Part shown: positions 41,996-52,735 of the stretch, one piece after another
How the letters are laid out: each line of letters begins with the position of its first letter
Numbering within the stretch: position 1 is the stretch's first letter
NCBI GenBank assembly: GCA_023014485.1
Contig: JAJOZX010006150.1
Span: 95,001-159,000 of the forward strand
DNA: 64,000 nt
From: Bathynomus jamesi
Lineage: Eukaryota; Arthropoda; Malacostraca; Isopoda; Cirolanidae
Direction: 5' to 3'
Made by a program: the position numbers and the translations under genes
Notes under the pieces: model-generated
What the model was told of the DNA's origin: nothing
Database searches by the model: none
The model's input: the letters and a program-made list of their open reading frames with translations, nothing else

Positions 41996-42625
41996 AAACA
42001 GCCTCTTCATTCTTAACAATACAGAAGAACATACACACATACCACATCAAGCAGGATACTCAAACTCCTCCGACATAACATTCTGTTCCCCCTCACTAGC
42101 AACACATACACAATGGAGAACAGAAAAACAACTGTCATCAGACCACCTGCCCATCATCATTACAACACATTCTACACTCTGCCCCAACAGCATTAGGCAC
42201 ACTTACAGAAAATACAAGAAAGCTGATTGGGAACAGTTCAAAATACAGACTGAGGAACAATTCACCACATTAAACAGCACACCCATCATAAACATCAATA
42301 CAACACTCAAGACATTTAATCAGATCATCAATAATGCAAACAAATACATACCCAAGGGCAACATTAGGAAATACAACCCAAATTACACTAGAGAAATAGC
42401 CCACCTCATAAGGCAACGTAACAACCTCAAATATAACGCACAAACCCCACACACAGAAGCCATAAAAGAGCAGATACAACAGCTCAACACAGAAATAAAC
42501 AACAAACTCAAAGAAAAACAAACAGAAACATTCATGGAATTCATAACAACACCAAACCTCCACAGATACATCCAGGCTATACAGGACTATAAACAGCATT
42601 ACCCACTCTAACAGCGGCATTCACA
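41996..42625 (+). pseudogene. LINE C endonuclease end and linker
   Basis: Plus strand: LSSDHLPIIITTH gives the SDH catalytic block, followed by YKKADWEQFK, IPKGNIRKYNPNYTREI, LIRQRNNLKYN and a Lys/Glu-rich linker, open for about 200 codons. It then becomes degraded before the LINE B insertion. Confidence 0.75.
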
Positions 42626-42840
42626 CCTCACACGCGGCTATCTGTCGCAGCCAAAATAATATCCCAACATACACACAACAAGCTAACATTCTAGTTAATC
42701 ACTACGCAAAGATAAGTCACTTAAACAGAGATAACAACCAGAAACATGCAGACAGACAAACAGCCAGACACAAGAAACCTACAGACTCGACACAACCATT
42801 ACACCCTTCAATACAGACCAGACCACCAAGACCAGACCAA

Positions 42841-44033
42841 GATTAATAGTAGTCAGCACGGGTTTCGACGCCATAGGTCTTGTTTAACTAATTTGTTAGA
42901 ATTTTATAACGAAGTAGTGCGCGAATACGATAGGCATAGGGCAGCTGACGTTATTTATTTAGATTTTAAAAAGGCGTTCGATACAGTTCCGCATAGGAGA
43001 CTAATTGCGAAGGTTAAAGCGCACGGTATACGCGGTCAGGTAGCTAACTGGTTAGAAGAATGGCTTCGTGCTAGGAGACAGAGGGTCGTAGTTAATGGTA
43101 GTGAATCGGGGTGGTTAGATGTAGGTAGCGGTGTCCCACAGGGTTCAGTGTTAGGCCCATTGTTATTCGTAATTTACATTAACGACATAGATGTAGGATT
43201 GACTAGTAACGTTTCAAAATTCGCGGACGATACTAAAATAGGCGGTAAGGTTGTTAACGACTAACGAGGACCATAGAAATAGGATCCAAGACGATGTAAA
43301 TAGGATTATGGAGTGGACGGATAAGTGGCAGATGCAATTTAACGTAGATAAATGTAAAGTTTTGCATATAGGTTCTCGCAACAATAATTACGCGTACACG
43401 ATGGATGATAGGGAGTTAGCGAGCGTTGACGAGGAAGTAGATTTAGGCGTACGCGTAACTAAAGATTTAAAGGTTAGGAACCAGTGCCTGGAGTCTTGCG
43501 CAAAAGCGAATAGGATGTTAGGCTTCATAGCGCGTAATTTCGAATTTAAGTCGAAGGATATCATATTGCCCCTTTACAAGTCCCTAGTCAGGCCTCATTT
43601 GGAATATGCAGTTCAGTTTTGGTGCCCGTACTTGCGTGAGGATATTGATAGGTTAGAAAGGGTTCAGCGTCGTGCCACGAAACTTATTCCGTCATTGCGC
43701 AACAAGCCTTATGAAGATAGGATTAAAGTGTTAGACTTGTATTCACTCGAAACTAGGAGATTAAGGGGGGAGCTTATTGAAGTTTTTAAAATCGTTAATA
43801 ACATCGATAACGTGAATTTTGACAAATTGTTCACTTTCGATAATAGTAATACTCGCAATAACGGATTCAAGTTGCGTGGCAGACGTTTCATTACTAATAT
43901 CGCTAAAAACTTCTTTACGTTTAAAGTAATTGATAAATGGAATAATCTTCCCGCGTCAGTCGTTCATTCTACCAGCGTTAATATGTTTAAGAACCGTCTT
44001 GACAGACATTTTAAAGGTATTAACGTTGTTTAA
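42841..44033 (+). pseudogene. LINE B RT and C-terminal domain, one frameshift
   Basis: RT motifs VIYLDFKKAFDTVPHRRL (A), [36 protein letters not shown] (C). A small insertion (a repeated TAACGAC) at about 43255 shifts the frame, after which 43260-44033 continues to FKNRLDRHFKGINVV and TAA. This is the best-preserved LINE B copy in the window. Confidence 0.9.
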
Positions 44034-44641
44034 TTTAAATAACAACAAAGTTAGTAACAGAAGCTCTGGTGGTGGTGCTCGGGGATGAGTCTGTTGACGA
44101 TGAATGCCAGCTTGTGACATGCCAGCGTGTGATGCCAGCAATAAAATTATTAAAAAAAAAAAAAAAAAAAAAAAAATTAGACTAACACGAATGTAGATGT
44201 AGCTCATAGCGTAAACTAACCCACTTTTTGTTTAACTTCACCTACTTTTTTTTTTTTTTCTTATCCTCCTTACTTTGCATGTCTCTAACTCTTTTCTTGC
44301 ATGTTTGTAGTTTGCATGGTATGACAGTGAGTTAAGACTGTGTTTGCATGGTTTGTAAGCGTTCTTATTTTACTTCTTTTCATCTTTCACCCCTCTCCTA
44401 TTCTCTCCGACTATTTTTCTGACTTGTCGGCAGTGGCCGGCGGATGATGATGGTGAGACACTTTTCCTCTTTTCTGAATGAATGTTAACCCACGAGTGAT
44501 AGGTGTTGCTCCTTACTTAACCCCTTATTCTCTTCTCTTCTCTTAACCCCCTACTCTTTCCTTTCTCTCGGGCTAGCCTTAGAGTGGATCTTAGGGTCTT
44601 TGTTAGCCTTAGCTTCTGTAGATCTGTAGATCTGTAGATCT
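42841..44641 (+). mobile_element. LINE B copy 2 (CR1-like), nested in LINE C
   Basis: 5'-truncated within RT (from INSSQHGFRRHRSCL) with a complete 3' half, a 3' UTR and a terminal run of TGTAGATC units (44615-44641). LINE C homology resumes at ATCATCAAAAACATTAAG. A poly(A)-like run is at 44152-44175. Confidence 0.92.
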
Positions 44642-46396
44642 GTAGATCATCAAAAACATTAAGAATTCGAAGGCTACTGGACCAGACAACATATCTAACA
44701 TACACCTTAAACACTTGGGCCAACAAGGAATACTAGCTCTCACAAATATCAGCACATATTCATACCAACACTGTATTATTCCTGACATATGGAAACAAGG
44801 TAAAATTATTACACTACTCAAACCAAACAAAAATCCAACAGAACCAGCTTCCTATAGACCCATTACTTTACTATGCACACAGTGGCGGCTCGTGACTAAA
44901 AATTCTAGGGGTGCTGTTTCTAAGAATGGGTTGAAATAATTACTGAAATAAAAGGATGAGCATTGAGCAATGAATAAAAGTTTCAAAAGTTATTGAAAAA
45001 GTTATTCAGTGAGCTCATCCTTATATTGTTCTTGATTATTTCAATTGTAAATAAAAAATTTAGGGGTACTGCAGTTCCGCAGTGCCTACCGACGAGCCGC
45101 CACTGTATGCACACCTTCCAAAGTAACAGAAAGACTAATCTTACAAATCACCAACCCACACATTCCACTATCGCCTACTCAACATGGATTCAGACCTCAC
45201 CACTCAACCACGACATTACTCACTAACCTCACGCAGCACATCATGGATGGCATCAACTCCAGACGACCAGCTCAACGTACACTATTAGCAACAATAGACA
45301 TTAGTAAAGCATTTGATGCTATCCCACGCTTCCCTCTCATAAACAAAATACTCAACACAAACCTGCACAATAACACCAAAAGGTGGCTGAGCAACTATCT
45401 TTCAGGAAGATACTCACATGTCACATTTAATGGCAAGTCATCCAAAAACAAGCTTTTTCCGAACGGGGTCCCTCAAGGCTCTGTTCTCTCACCAACACTC
45501 TTCAACTTATACATGCATGACATTCCAACACCCATAGATAACAAGCTTACCTTATCATCATATGCAGATGACATCACTCTAACATCCACCCACAACAACA
45601 TCGACACCGCTACAAATAACCTACAAACATACATAAACAGTATACAAGACTGGCTCACACAATAGACTCAAAGTAGCGCCCACAAATCAACCATCACCTT
45701 GCTTACAAGCAACACAAAAGAACACCAGGTAATTCCACAGCTTACACTAAACAACATCAACATTCCACACACTCACAGGACCAAAATACTTGGGGTCACA
45801 TACAACACATCATTATCTTTTGCAAACCACATTCAGGATATTAGAAACAAATGTACTCAAGACTTAACACGCTTAGGGTACTAACAGGCACAAACTTTGG
45901 ACACCAGCAGGAAACAACATCACTCATATACAAACAATATATTCGCTCAGTTATGGACTATGCTAGCCCATGCTGGGCACACAATTCATGGCAGCAGCGA
46001 CAACTAACCCGCAACATACAAACACACCTAACCCACAAAGCACTGACACGACTCGGTCCGAATGCGGTCCTAGGTGCGAAGCCGCCACCCATTAACAGGT
46101 CAGAGATCAGCCTGAGCAGATCGGATCGAGTTAACTTAGTACGATTCCGATGTGGACATCACCCCAACTTACGGACATATAAACACAGACTAGACAACTC
46201 CATAGACGACACCTGCCACCTGTGCCAGGACACACCACAAACAATTGAACACATTATGACAGACTGCACCGCTCTAGCACAACAACGAACACAACACAAC
46301 ATCACTAGTGCGCTGAACCTCTGGTCCACTCCGGAGAGGAGGGCGATCGGTTACCTGCGTGCCGCCGGCTTGCTCGATCAGGGTGGGCTGATCGGC

Positions 46397-46399
<3 letters not shown>
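44642..46399 (+). pseudogene. LINE C reverse transcriptase and C-terminal domain
   Basis: KNSKATGPDNISNIHLKHLG, PDIWKQGKIITLLKPNK, SYRPITLLC, then the MITE; resumes with PTQHGFRPHHST, LLATIDISKAFDAIPRFPLI (A), NGVPQGSVLSPTLFNLYMHD, SSYADDITLTS (C), HTHRTKILGVTYNTSLSFA, VMDYASPCWA. The C-terminus has HLCQDTPQTIEHIMTDC, the CCHC knuckle (C-x2-C-x7-H-x4-C) common in R1/I/Jockey-type ORF2. Stops and shifts at about 45665 and 45880. It ends at TAA 46397-46399 before (AAC)n. Confidence 0.88.
44880..45105. mobile_element. hAT MITE, 226 bp
   Basis: Ends CAGTGGCGGCTCGTGAC and inverse GAGCCGCCACTG. A perfect 8-bp duplication TATGCACA flanks it (44872-44879; 45106-45113). It also contains inverted GGATGAGC / GCTCATCC motifs. 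It interrupts the LINE C RT between LLC and the next block. Confidence 0.93.
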
Positions 46400-46428
<29 letters not shown>

Positions 46429-46429
46429 T
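46400..46429 (+). repeat. (AAC)n tail of LINE C
   Basis: Nine to ten AAC units at the 3' end of LINE C, immediately before LINE A resumes with TGTCTAGATTTGG. Confidence 0.9.
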
Positions 46430-48639
46430 GTCTAGATTTGGTATTCACAAACAACAGCAACCTAATTGATAACGTAGAAATATCCCCAACTATAACATCG
46501 GATCACAACATTATTGAAATAACAACCAATATAACAACAGAAAGAAGCAAATTCGAAATTTTTAATTTTCACTCCAAAGCTATAAATTGGAAAGATGTTG
46601 CAACCAGCATGGAAGTAATAGATTGGAAAACCATCTTTAAGGCCAAGACAACGGAAGAGATGCTAATGACCTCAGAGGAGACGTTGGAAATTGTGGAAAG
46701 ACATGTCCCAAAAATACAACAAAGAGAAAAGAGAAGCAAGTTCGAGAGACAAAAGAGGTCATTGTTCCGAAAGAGAAAAAGAATGACTGCAAAATTAAGT
46801 AACTGTAAAGACAACAACATCAGAAACATATTAAGTGATAAACTGCAGATTGCGTCATCCAGGACTTAATTGAGGAGCATACAGAAAAAGATGACGACGA
46901 TGCTATAGAAGCAATAAAGGTTAACTCAAAGTACTTCTATAATTTTGCAAAAGGAAGTAAAAAAAATCACACGACGATCAGACCTATGAAAACTGAAGAC
47001 AATGCTTTATCTGATGCTCTAACAGAAGTATCTGAAATATTAAGAGCTCAGTATGAATCATCTTTCAGTATCCCAAAAACTGAGAAACTGATATGCGACA
47101 GAAACACCTTTGAAGAAGAACCACAAGGGGAAAGTATAGCACGGGAGAAATACCGGACATCCTGAAGAGCGCGAACATAGCCCCAATGTATAAGGAGGAG
47201 ATCGATCCGAGGCCAAAAACTATAGGCCAGTGTCGCTTACATCTCATCTCACTTAAATGTTTGAAAGAATAGTTAGACAGAAAATCTATGAGTTTTTGAA
47301 AACTCAGAAAAAATTAAATAATAACCAACATGGATTTCGGTCAGGCAGATCATGCCTATCACAACTAATGGAACACTACAACAACATTATTGATGCACTG
47401 GAAAGTAATGAAACTATGATGTCATATACACAGACTTTGCCAAAGCGTTCGACATGTGTGACCATGGAATCATAATACATAAACTGAAGTATATGGGAAT
47501 AACAGGAAAAGTAGGGAAATGGATATATAATTTCCTTAATGAGCGGCGGCAAGTCGTTACAGTACAAGGAATATTTTCATCAGAATCAGAGGTCCTCAGC
47601 TTAGTACCACAAAGAACAACATTAGCTCCACTACTCTTCATAATCATGCTAACTGACGTAGATGAAGACGTTACCAACACAGCACAGTAACATCCTTTGC
47701 TGATGACACAAAGATCAGTAGAAAAATAAGAAACCCAGAAGATATAGGATTTCTACAAACAGACATGAACAGAATCTACAAGTGGATGGAAGACAACAAT
47801 ATGAAGTTTAACATTGAGAAATTTCAATTGTTACGGTACGGAAAAAGGGAGGACCTAAAATCCATGAAATATTATACCCCAAATGGACAAGAAATTCAAA
47901 GAAATTCTAAAGCAAAAGATTTAGGAGTTGTAATGACTGACGATGCGAAATTTGAAACACAAAATAAGATAGTAGTAAACAGACCAAAGAGCTTAACTGG
48001 GCAGATACTGAGAACCTTTAAACGAAGGGATAGAAATATAATGATTCCTCTACTGTAAACACTGATCATACCCAAATTGGAATACTGCTCGGTCCTAATA
48101 TCCCCATATAAAAAAGAAGACATTAGACAGCTAGAAGGGATTCAGAGAAGCTTCACAGCCAAGATCAATGGGTGCAAAGAACTAAATTACTGGGATAGGT
48201 TATGCGAATTAAACCTATATTCAATGGAAAGGAGAAGAGAGAGATACACCATTGGAAAATACACTTGGAAAATAATGGGGAAACTAGTCCCTAATTTTAC
48301 TCTGAACCCTGTAACTCCCCAAATAACAGTGGAAAGTAGAAAAGGAAGACTGTGTCGTGTTCCCAAATTAAAAGCTAGAGAGGAAACATCTTAACCCTGA
48401 AAGAAAATAGTTTTGTTGTGAGAGGACCAAGACCATTTAATCAGCTGCCCAAAGACCTAAGGAACACGAGTGGTGTTGCGGTGGACATCTTCAAAAGAAG
48501 ATTAGACGCCTGGCTCAGAACAACCCCCGATGAGCCGGGCGTACCTAGCTATGTGAGGCGGAGAGTACCAGAAACCAACTCACTACTTCACCAGGCCAAC
48601 TCGAGAGGAGGGGCGACAAGCTTGACCTTCGTAAAATGA
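46430..48639 (+). pseudogene. LINE A ORF2: endonuclease end, RT and C-terminus
   Basis: CLDLVFTNNSNL and TSDHNIIEI close the endonuclease. RT blocks follow: MFERIVRQKIYEFL, NNQHGFRSGRSCLSQLMEHY, a degraded motif A, VPQRTTLAPLLFIIMLTDVD and a SFADDTK-like motif near 47695. Then KWMEDNNMKFNIEKFQ, IPKLEYCSVLISPYKKED, ELNYWDRLCELNLYSMERRR and the C-terminal LFNQLPKDLRNTSGV...FKRRLDAWLR (48440-48520) to TGA near 48637. At least five frameshifts. Confidence 0.85.
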
Positions 48640-48739
48640 GGAATCATCGCACGGAACATTTGAAAGGTTGAAAGGTGTATATGAGAGAACGGTATGTTTG
48701 TAAGGAACCTTATCCGTAAGATGAAAACGAGAACCTATG

Positions 48740-49435
48740 TTCCCTTCTCACTGTTTTCATCAAGCAATTAACAAATTCCTTCAAAATACATTTCATCTAA
48801 CTAACTCAGTATCTGCTGTTGCAAAACTTCCATTTTATATAAAACTCCCATATTTAGGTGAATCTCACTCCGAATTTGTTTCCCCCTTGAAATCTCTCCT
48901 TACCGGGGCTTTTCCCCAGTGCAGCTTCTTTTTTACAAGGAAAAACCGGGTTCTATTCAAAACATTTTGCGCCACAAAGAAACTCTTCCAAGGTACTTAA
49001 AGTCCTCTCTGGTTTATCTATTTACACGCGTGTGCTGACTGCCAAAGCAGCTACGTAGGGCAAACATCCCTCCAACTTAAACAAAGAGTGGATAAACATA
49101 GAGGTTTCTCACCCAGAACACTCATCTATCCGTCTACATCCAGAACAGTTTTCTCATCCATTTGGACTCAAAGTTTTCAAAATGCTTTCAATTGGCCAAA
49201 CTTTTTCAGATTTAAAGATTTTAGAAACGGTATGTACTCAAAATAAAACCATCCCTGAACGAACAATCGTCCTCCATTGAACTATCCATCCTTTAAAGAA
49301 CAACTCACCAAGTCTTTGTCTTTCGCCTCCTGTTTTCATCCAGTTGCTCTCTGGGACTGCTACGTTGAAGATTCGTTCTCTGCTTGGTTCCTGAATGATT
49401 TACCAAAGCACCTTAAAAAATTGTACCCTTAGGTA
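48740..49435 (+). pseudogene. Penelope-like ORF C-terminus with GIY-YIG endonuclease
   Basis: KLPYLGESHSEFVSPLKSLL and FFFTRKNRVLFKTF precede the endonuclease, which after a frameshift near 49000 reads CADCQSSYVGQTSLQLKQRV, then DKHRGFSPRT, the Y-x-G-x-T...LxxRxxxH pattern of GIY-YIG domains in Penelope-like elements. Downstream phrases to LNDLPKHLKKLYP continue the reading with one more shift. Confidence 0.75.
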
Positions 49436-49506
49436 TTGTTTTTAAATTTTTAAATTTATTTTAATTTATTTATCAGTTTACTGTTTATTTTAATATGTTG
49501 TAGCTA

Positions 49507-49535
49507 CTGAAGATGGAAGCTGGTTCTTCCGAAAC
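49507..49535 (+). ncRNA. Hammerhead-like core, candidate 2
   Basis: CTGAAGA (fits CUGANGA exactly), stem GGAAG/CTTCC with a six-base loop, then GAAAC. Flanking GTTGTAG (upstream) and CTACTGCAAC (downstream, about 49560) could form helix I. It lies at the 3' end of a Penelope-like element, the family known for such ribozymes. Cleavage not demonstrable. Confidence 0.5.
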
Positions 49536-49606
49536 GTTTAGTTAACTGCAATAAGTGGTTTCTACTGCAACATGGGTCCTCTTTTTCATTATATATATAT
49601 ATTACT

Positions 49607-49925
49607 GGCCATAATTGGTGGTGTAGTGGTTAGCGTCGCTGACTACTACGAATCCATCGGCCCCGGGATCGAGACTTGGTGAAGGCAGGCGGCGCGCAGC
49701 AAAACCCAGCTGTTCATCCTTCCACACAATAAAAAAAATTGGTTGGTAGATAAATGGCCACCCTGGATAGCCTAGTGGTTAAGACGATGGGCTGCTGATG
49801 AGGCTAGGTTCGGATTCCACGTTAAACTATAGGTCTAAGGTGGAGTGACAAGCTTGACCTTCGTCAGAATGAACAGGCCGTCAGAATGAATTCGGGCGGA
49901 AGCAAAACAAGGTTAACCAAGGTTA
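49607..49925 (+). mobile_element. tRNA-derived SINE, copy 2
   Basis: Head 1 box A-like GTGTAGTGGTTAGCGTCGC and box B-like GGGATCGAGAC; second head CCTAGTGGTTAAGACGATGG with GGTTCGGATTCC; tail GTGACAAGCTTGACCTTCGT, which shares 18 bases with the end of LINE A copy 2. A duplicated CGTCAGAATGAA is in the tail. Confidence 0.88.
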
Positions 49926-50214
49926 AGTCTAAAGACACTCCAAATTTAATGGAAATGTTTCTCTAATAAGAATTATATGGGTGAAGAAAGAAATATTATT
50001 AGGAAATGTGTTTTTACATAGAAATAGTATGTTACAAATTAAATTTGTACAAAGCAAGACTATACTCGTAGAATTAGTATTTTGTATATTCGATCATCGC
50101 CTGAATAATATCAAAACGTTCTTTTGGCACCGAAGACAAGTTTTTCTAAATAAACTTCAGGGATTTCACTACTAAATCATTTTAGAACATCCTATAATGA
50201 TTTTAGGTGTCTTG
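49926..50214. other. No recognisable feature
   Basis: AT-rich, one chance ORF, no repeats seen. Confidence 0.5.
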
Positions 50215-50215
50215 G

Positions 50216-50218
<3 letters not shown>

Positions 50219-50282
<64 letters not shown>
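50219..50282. repeat. (TC)n microsatellite
   Basis: About 32 uninterrupted TC units directly preceding the 5'-truncated LINE D copy 1; LINE D copies themselves end in (TC)n. Confidence 0.97.
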
Positions 50283-50285
<3 letters not shown>

Positions 50286-51758
50286 CGCGTTTTAGGCTCC
50301 TGGACCAGACCAGTTTCTCCCCAGAGTGTTGCGGGAGGTGCGCGACCAGGTGGCTCCCCACCTGGCTACAGTCTTCAACAAATCGTTGGAGACGGGCCAG
50401 GTGCCTGGTGACTGGAGGGAAGCCAACGTGACCCCTATCTTTAAGAAAGGGGATCACGAAAGTCCAGGGAACTATCGTCCCATTAGTCTCACTTCAGTTG
50501 TAGTAATTATTAGAGGGGATAATAGCGGATAGGATCGTTGACCATTTGGATTCCTACAAGCTGCTTGGGGACTCCCAACATGGGTTTAGACGGCATAGGT
50601 CGTGTCTCACCAACTTGCTCGAGTTTTTCCACGTCATGTTGAGTGAGTACGATAAGAGTAGGGCAATTGATATACTTTATCTCGACTTTCAGAAAGCCTT
50701 TGATAAGGTACCTCACCGCCGGCTAATAGCGAAAGTGCGCGCGCTGGGTATCGGTGGGGAAGTAGGTAGGTGGATTGAAAACTGGCTGAAGAATAGGCGG
50801 CAGAGGGTTGTAATTAAAGGGGCCAGTTCGGGTTGGGCCTCGGTCATTAGTGGGGTTCCTCAGGGTTCCGTTTTGGGGCCACTGTTGTTTATCATTTACA
50901 TAAATGATATAGACGGTGGCATCGTCAGTCGGATCGCCAAATTCGCTGATGACACCAAGCTTGGCCAATGTTGGGACGCCCGAAGCGATCGAGCAACTGC
51001 GTGCGGACCTAGGTAGGATAGGAGAGTGGTCCGAAAAATGGCAAATGCCGTTTAACTTGGGTAAATACAAAGTGATGCACATTGGCTATGCCAATCCCAA
51101 GTCGGACTACTCGATGTTGGGGAGTAATATCGAGGTGACTGATTTGGAAAAGGACTTGGGTGTGCTAATTAGCAGCGACCTTAAGTTTACCAAACAGTGC
51201 GTAGAGGTGGAAAAGAAAGCCCAGAAGCTGTTGGGTTATATCAGGAGGCAATTTCAGTTTCGGAACAAGGAGATTGTGCTCTCTCTGTACAATTCCTTGG
51301 TTTGGCCGCACCTGGAGTATGCTGCAGTTCTGGTCGCCCACCCTCAGGAAAGATATTTAGAGGCTGGAGCGAGTGCAGGCGAGGGCCACAAAGTTAATCC
51401 CTTCTGTTAGGCATATGGGCTACAATCGACGGTTACGCGCCCTGAACTTGTTTTCGCTGGAAACTCGGAGGCTGCGCGGTCAACTGATCGAAGTTTTCAA
51501 GCTCTTACGCGGGTTCAACGATGTCGATTTTAGAAGCGTGTTTAGTTTAAATAATAACCCAACTCGCAACAATGGTTGGAAGTTGGATTTTCAGTTCAAG
51601 AAAAGGTTAGATCAAATCTTGCACACTATTTGAGTGTATAGAAAATTTTCCCTGGCACCCGTTGCCATTGGTACCTCCTCGGTATGGGCCGCAAGGCCTT
51701 TTGAGGTACTTCTTTTCCTTGTAACGCCTTGTAACTCTCTCTCTCTCTCTCTCTCTCT
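50283..51758 (+). mobile_element. LINE D copy 1 (CR1), 5'-truncated
   Basis: Starts within RT and is nearly the same as 55288-56757. It ends with a conserved 3' UTR (CCTGGCACCCGTTGCCATTG; GCAAGGCCTTTTGAGGTAC) and a (TC)n tail at 51736-51758. GC content is clearly higher than in the other families here, in both copies. Confidence 0.93.
50290..51633 (+). pseudogene. LINE D RT and C-terminal domain, copy 1
   Basis: LREVRDQVAPHLATVFNKSL, NVTPIFKKGDHESPGNYRPI, HGFRRHRSCLTNLLEFFHVM, ILYLDFQKAFDKVPHRRL (A), ISGVPQGSVLGPLLFIIYIN, AKFADDTKLGQ (C), KDLGVLISSDLKFTKQC. Shifts near 50510, 50960 and 51340, and the C-terminus is truncated by an internal deletion at about 51590 relative to copy 2. Confidence 0.88.
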
Positions 51759-51759
51759 C

Positions 51760-52735
51760 CTTAGGGGGTATAAACTCCGCAGGGGGTATAAAGGTTATGC
51801 ACATTTCTTCTAGGTGTTGTAAACTTTATACTTGGGGTGTGACAGCCCTCCGGTCCCGAGTCGTGGGATTCTAGAGAAATTGGCTGCCAGTTCCTTTAGG
51901 TTCTCTCTCTTTTTCGGGAGGGCGGGTGAAGTCTGTTGTACAATCCTGTCCCGTGGGTTACTAGAACACCATCCCATCCCTACTCTGTCCTTTTAGCTTA
52001 GGTTAAGGATGCTCTCCTCTGACTGACTACAAAAAAAAACTTTTCTTTTAGTATTAAGTCTTTTTCTCTACTCTTACTATAAGGACCCTACTGCTACCTC
52101 ATGCATGGAAAGAGAGGCTTTGGAACCTCTATAAATAACACCACTTAACGCTCGTAGGTCGTGAGAGACTGGGATGGAGGGGTCCCAGGCGTAGGGGCGC
52201 GATGAATGGAGTGTGGCTAGTACCCCGTTAAGCCCATTCCTAATGCGTAATGGCCTGACCAGCCCCCTGCGACCGTTCTTTGGTGACCAATTGATGGTGC
52301 TTGGCTGTACTGCTCTTAGGTGAGAGAGCTTTACTGCCCAGCTGGCTGCTAGGCCAGCGGAAAGTCTCGGGCGTAGCTACTGGGTCTGGTGGGATATCCC
52401 TTGAACACTGGATTCTAAGAGTCTGGCCGCTTGTGAGTGACTAGTAAGACTTAGTAAGGAGCTGCATCTCGCTGTCGCTCCTGGCGGGAAATCCGTGACG
52501 CCTGCGTCGCGATTGTTTATTAGTTGGTAGCTGCCACACGCTTGGGACTGTCCGGCCCTGGGGAGACCCTTGGTCGGTGCGGCAGCAGCGAGAGGTGTAG
52601 TCTTCTGGATGGGATGAACGTCACTTGCAGATAGGCGGATGCGGCTTGCGCGGGAAGAATTCACCCCCCCCCCTTTTAAGTACTGGTCAGAACGTTTTCG
52701 ATAGTTTTCATTGCTAGAACGCTTTATCTTATTCA
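51760..52735 (+). other. LINE D copy 2 5' untranslated region
   Basis: About 975 bp, GC-richer, no ORF; expected to contain an internal promoter, although no motif could be recognised. Two GGGGGTATAAA-like motifs at its start (51763-51791) resemble TATA boxes. Confidence 0.55.

Larger units (their letters stand above)
41996..46429 (+). mobile_element. LINE C (non-LTR retrotransposon), nested in LINE A
   Basis: Segments 41996-42840, 44642-44879 and 45106-46429. It ends in an (AAC)n tail (46400-46429), with a likely short duplication AACAACT at both borders. It starts inside the endonuclease (5' truncated). It contains LINE B copy 2 (42841-44641) and a hAT MITE (44880-45105). The RT has YADD rather than the FADD of the CR1-like families, and the ORF ends in a CCHC-type knuckle. 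Confidence 0.88.
41391..48665 (+). mobile_element. LINE A copy 2, split by LINE C
   Basis: Endonuclease N-terminal part at 41391-41995 and the continuation at 46430-48665, including the RT. The break falls exactly between RKNN and CLDLVFTNN of the reading seen in copy 1, so 41996-46429 is an insertion. ORF1 is absent (5' truncated). The 3' end (48580-48640) carries GACAAGCTTGACCTTCGT, shared with the SINEs. Confidence 0.9.
48700..49600 (+). mobile_element. Penelope-like element, 3' part
   Basis: Carries the end of the ORF with a GIY-YIG endonuclease and a 3' end with a hammerhead-like stem-loop followed by CTGCAATAAG. The RT domain is absent (5' truncated). It adjoins LINE A on the left and a (AT) run and SINE on the right. 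Confidence 0.75.
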
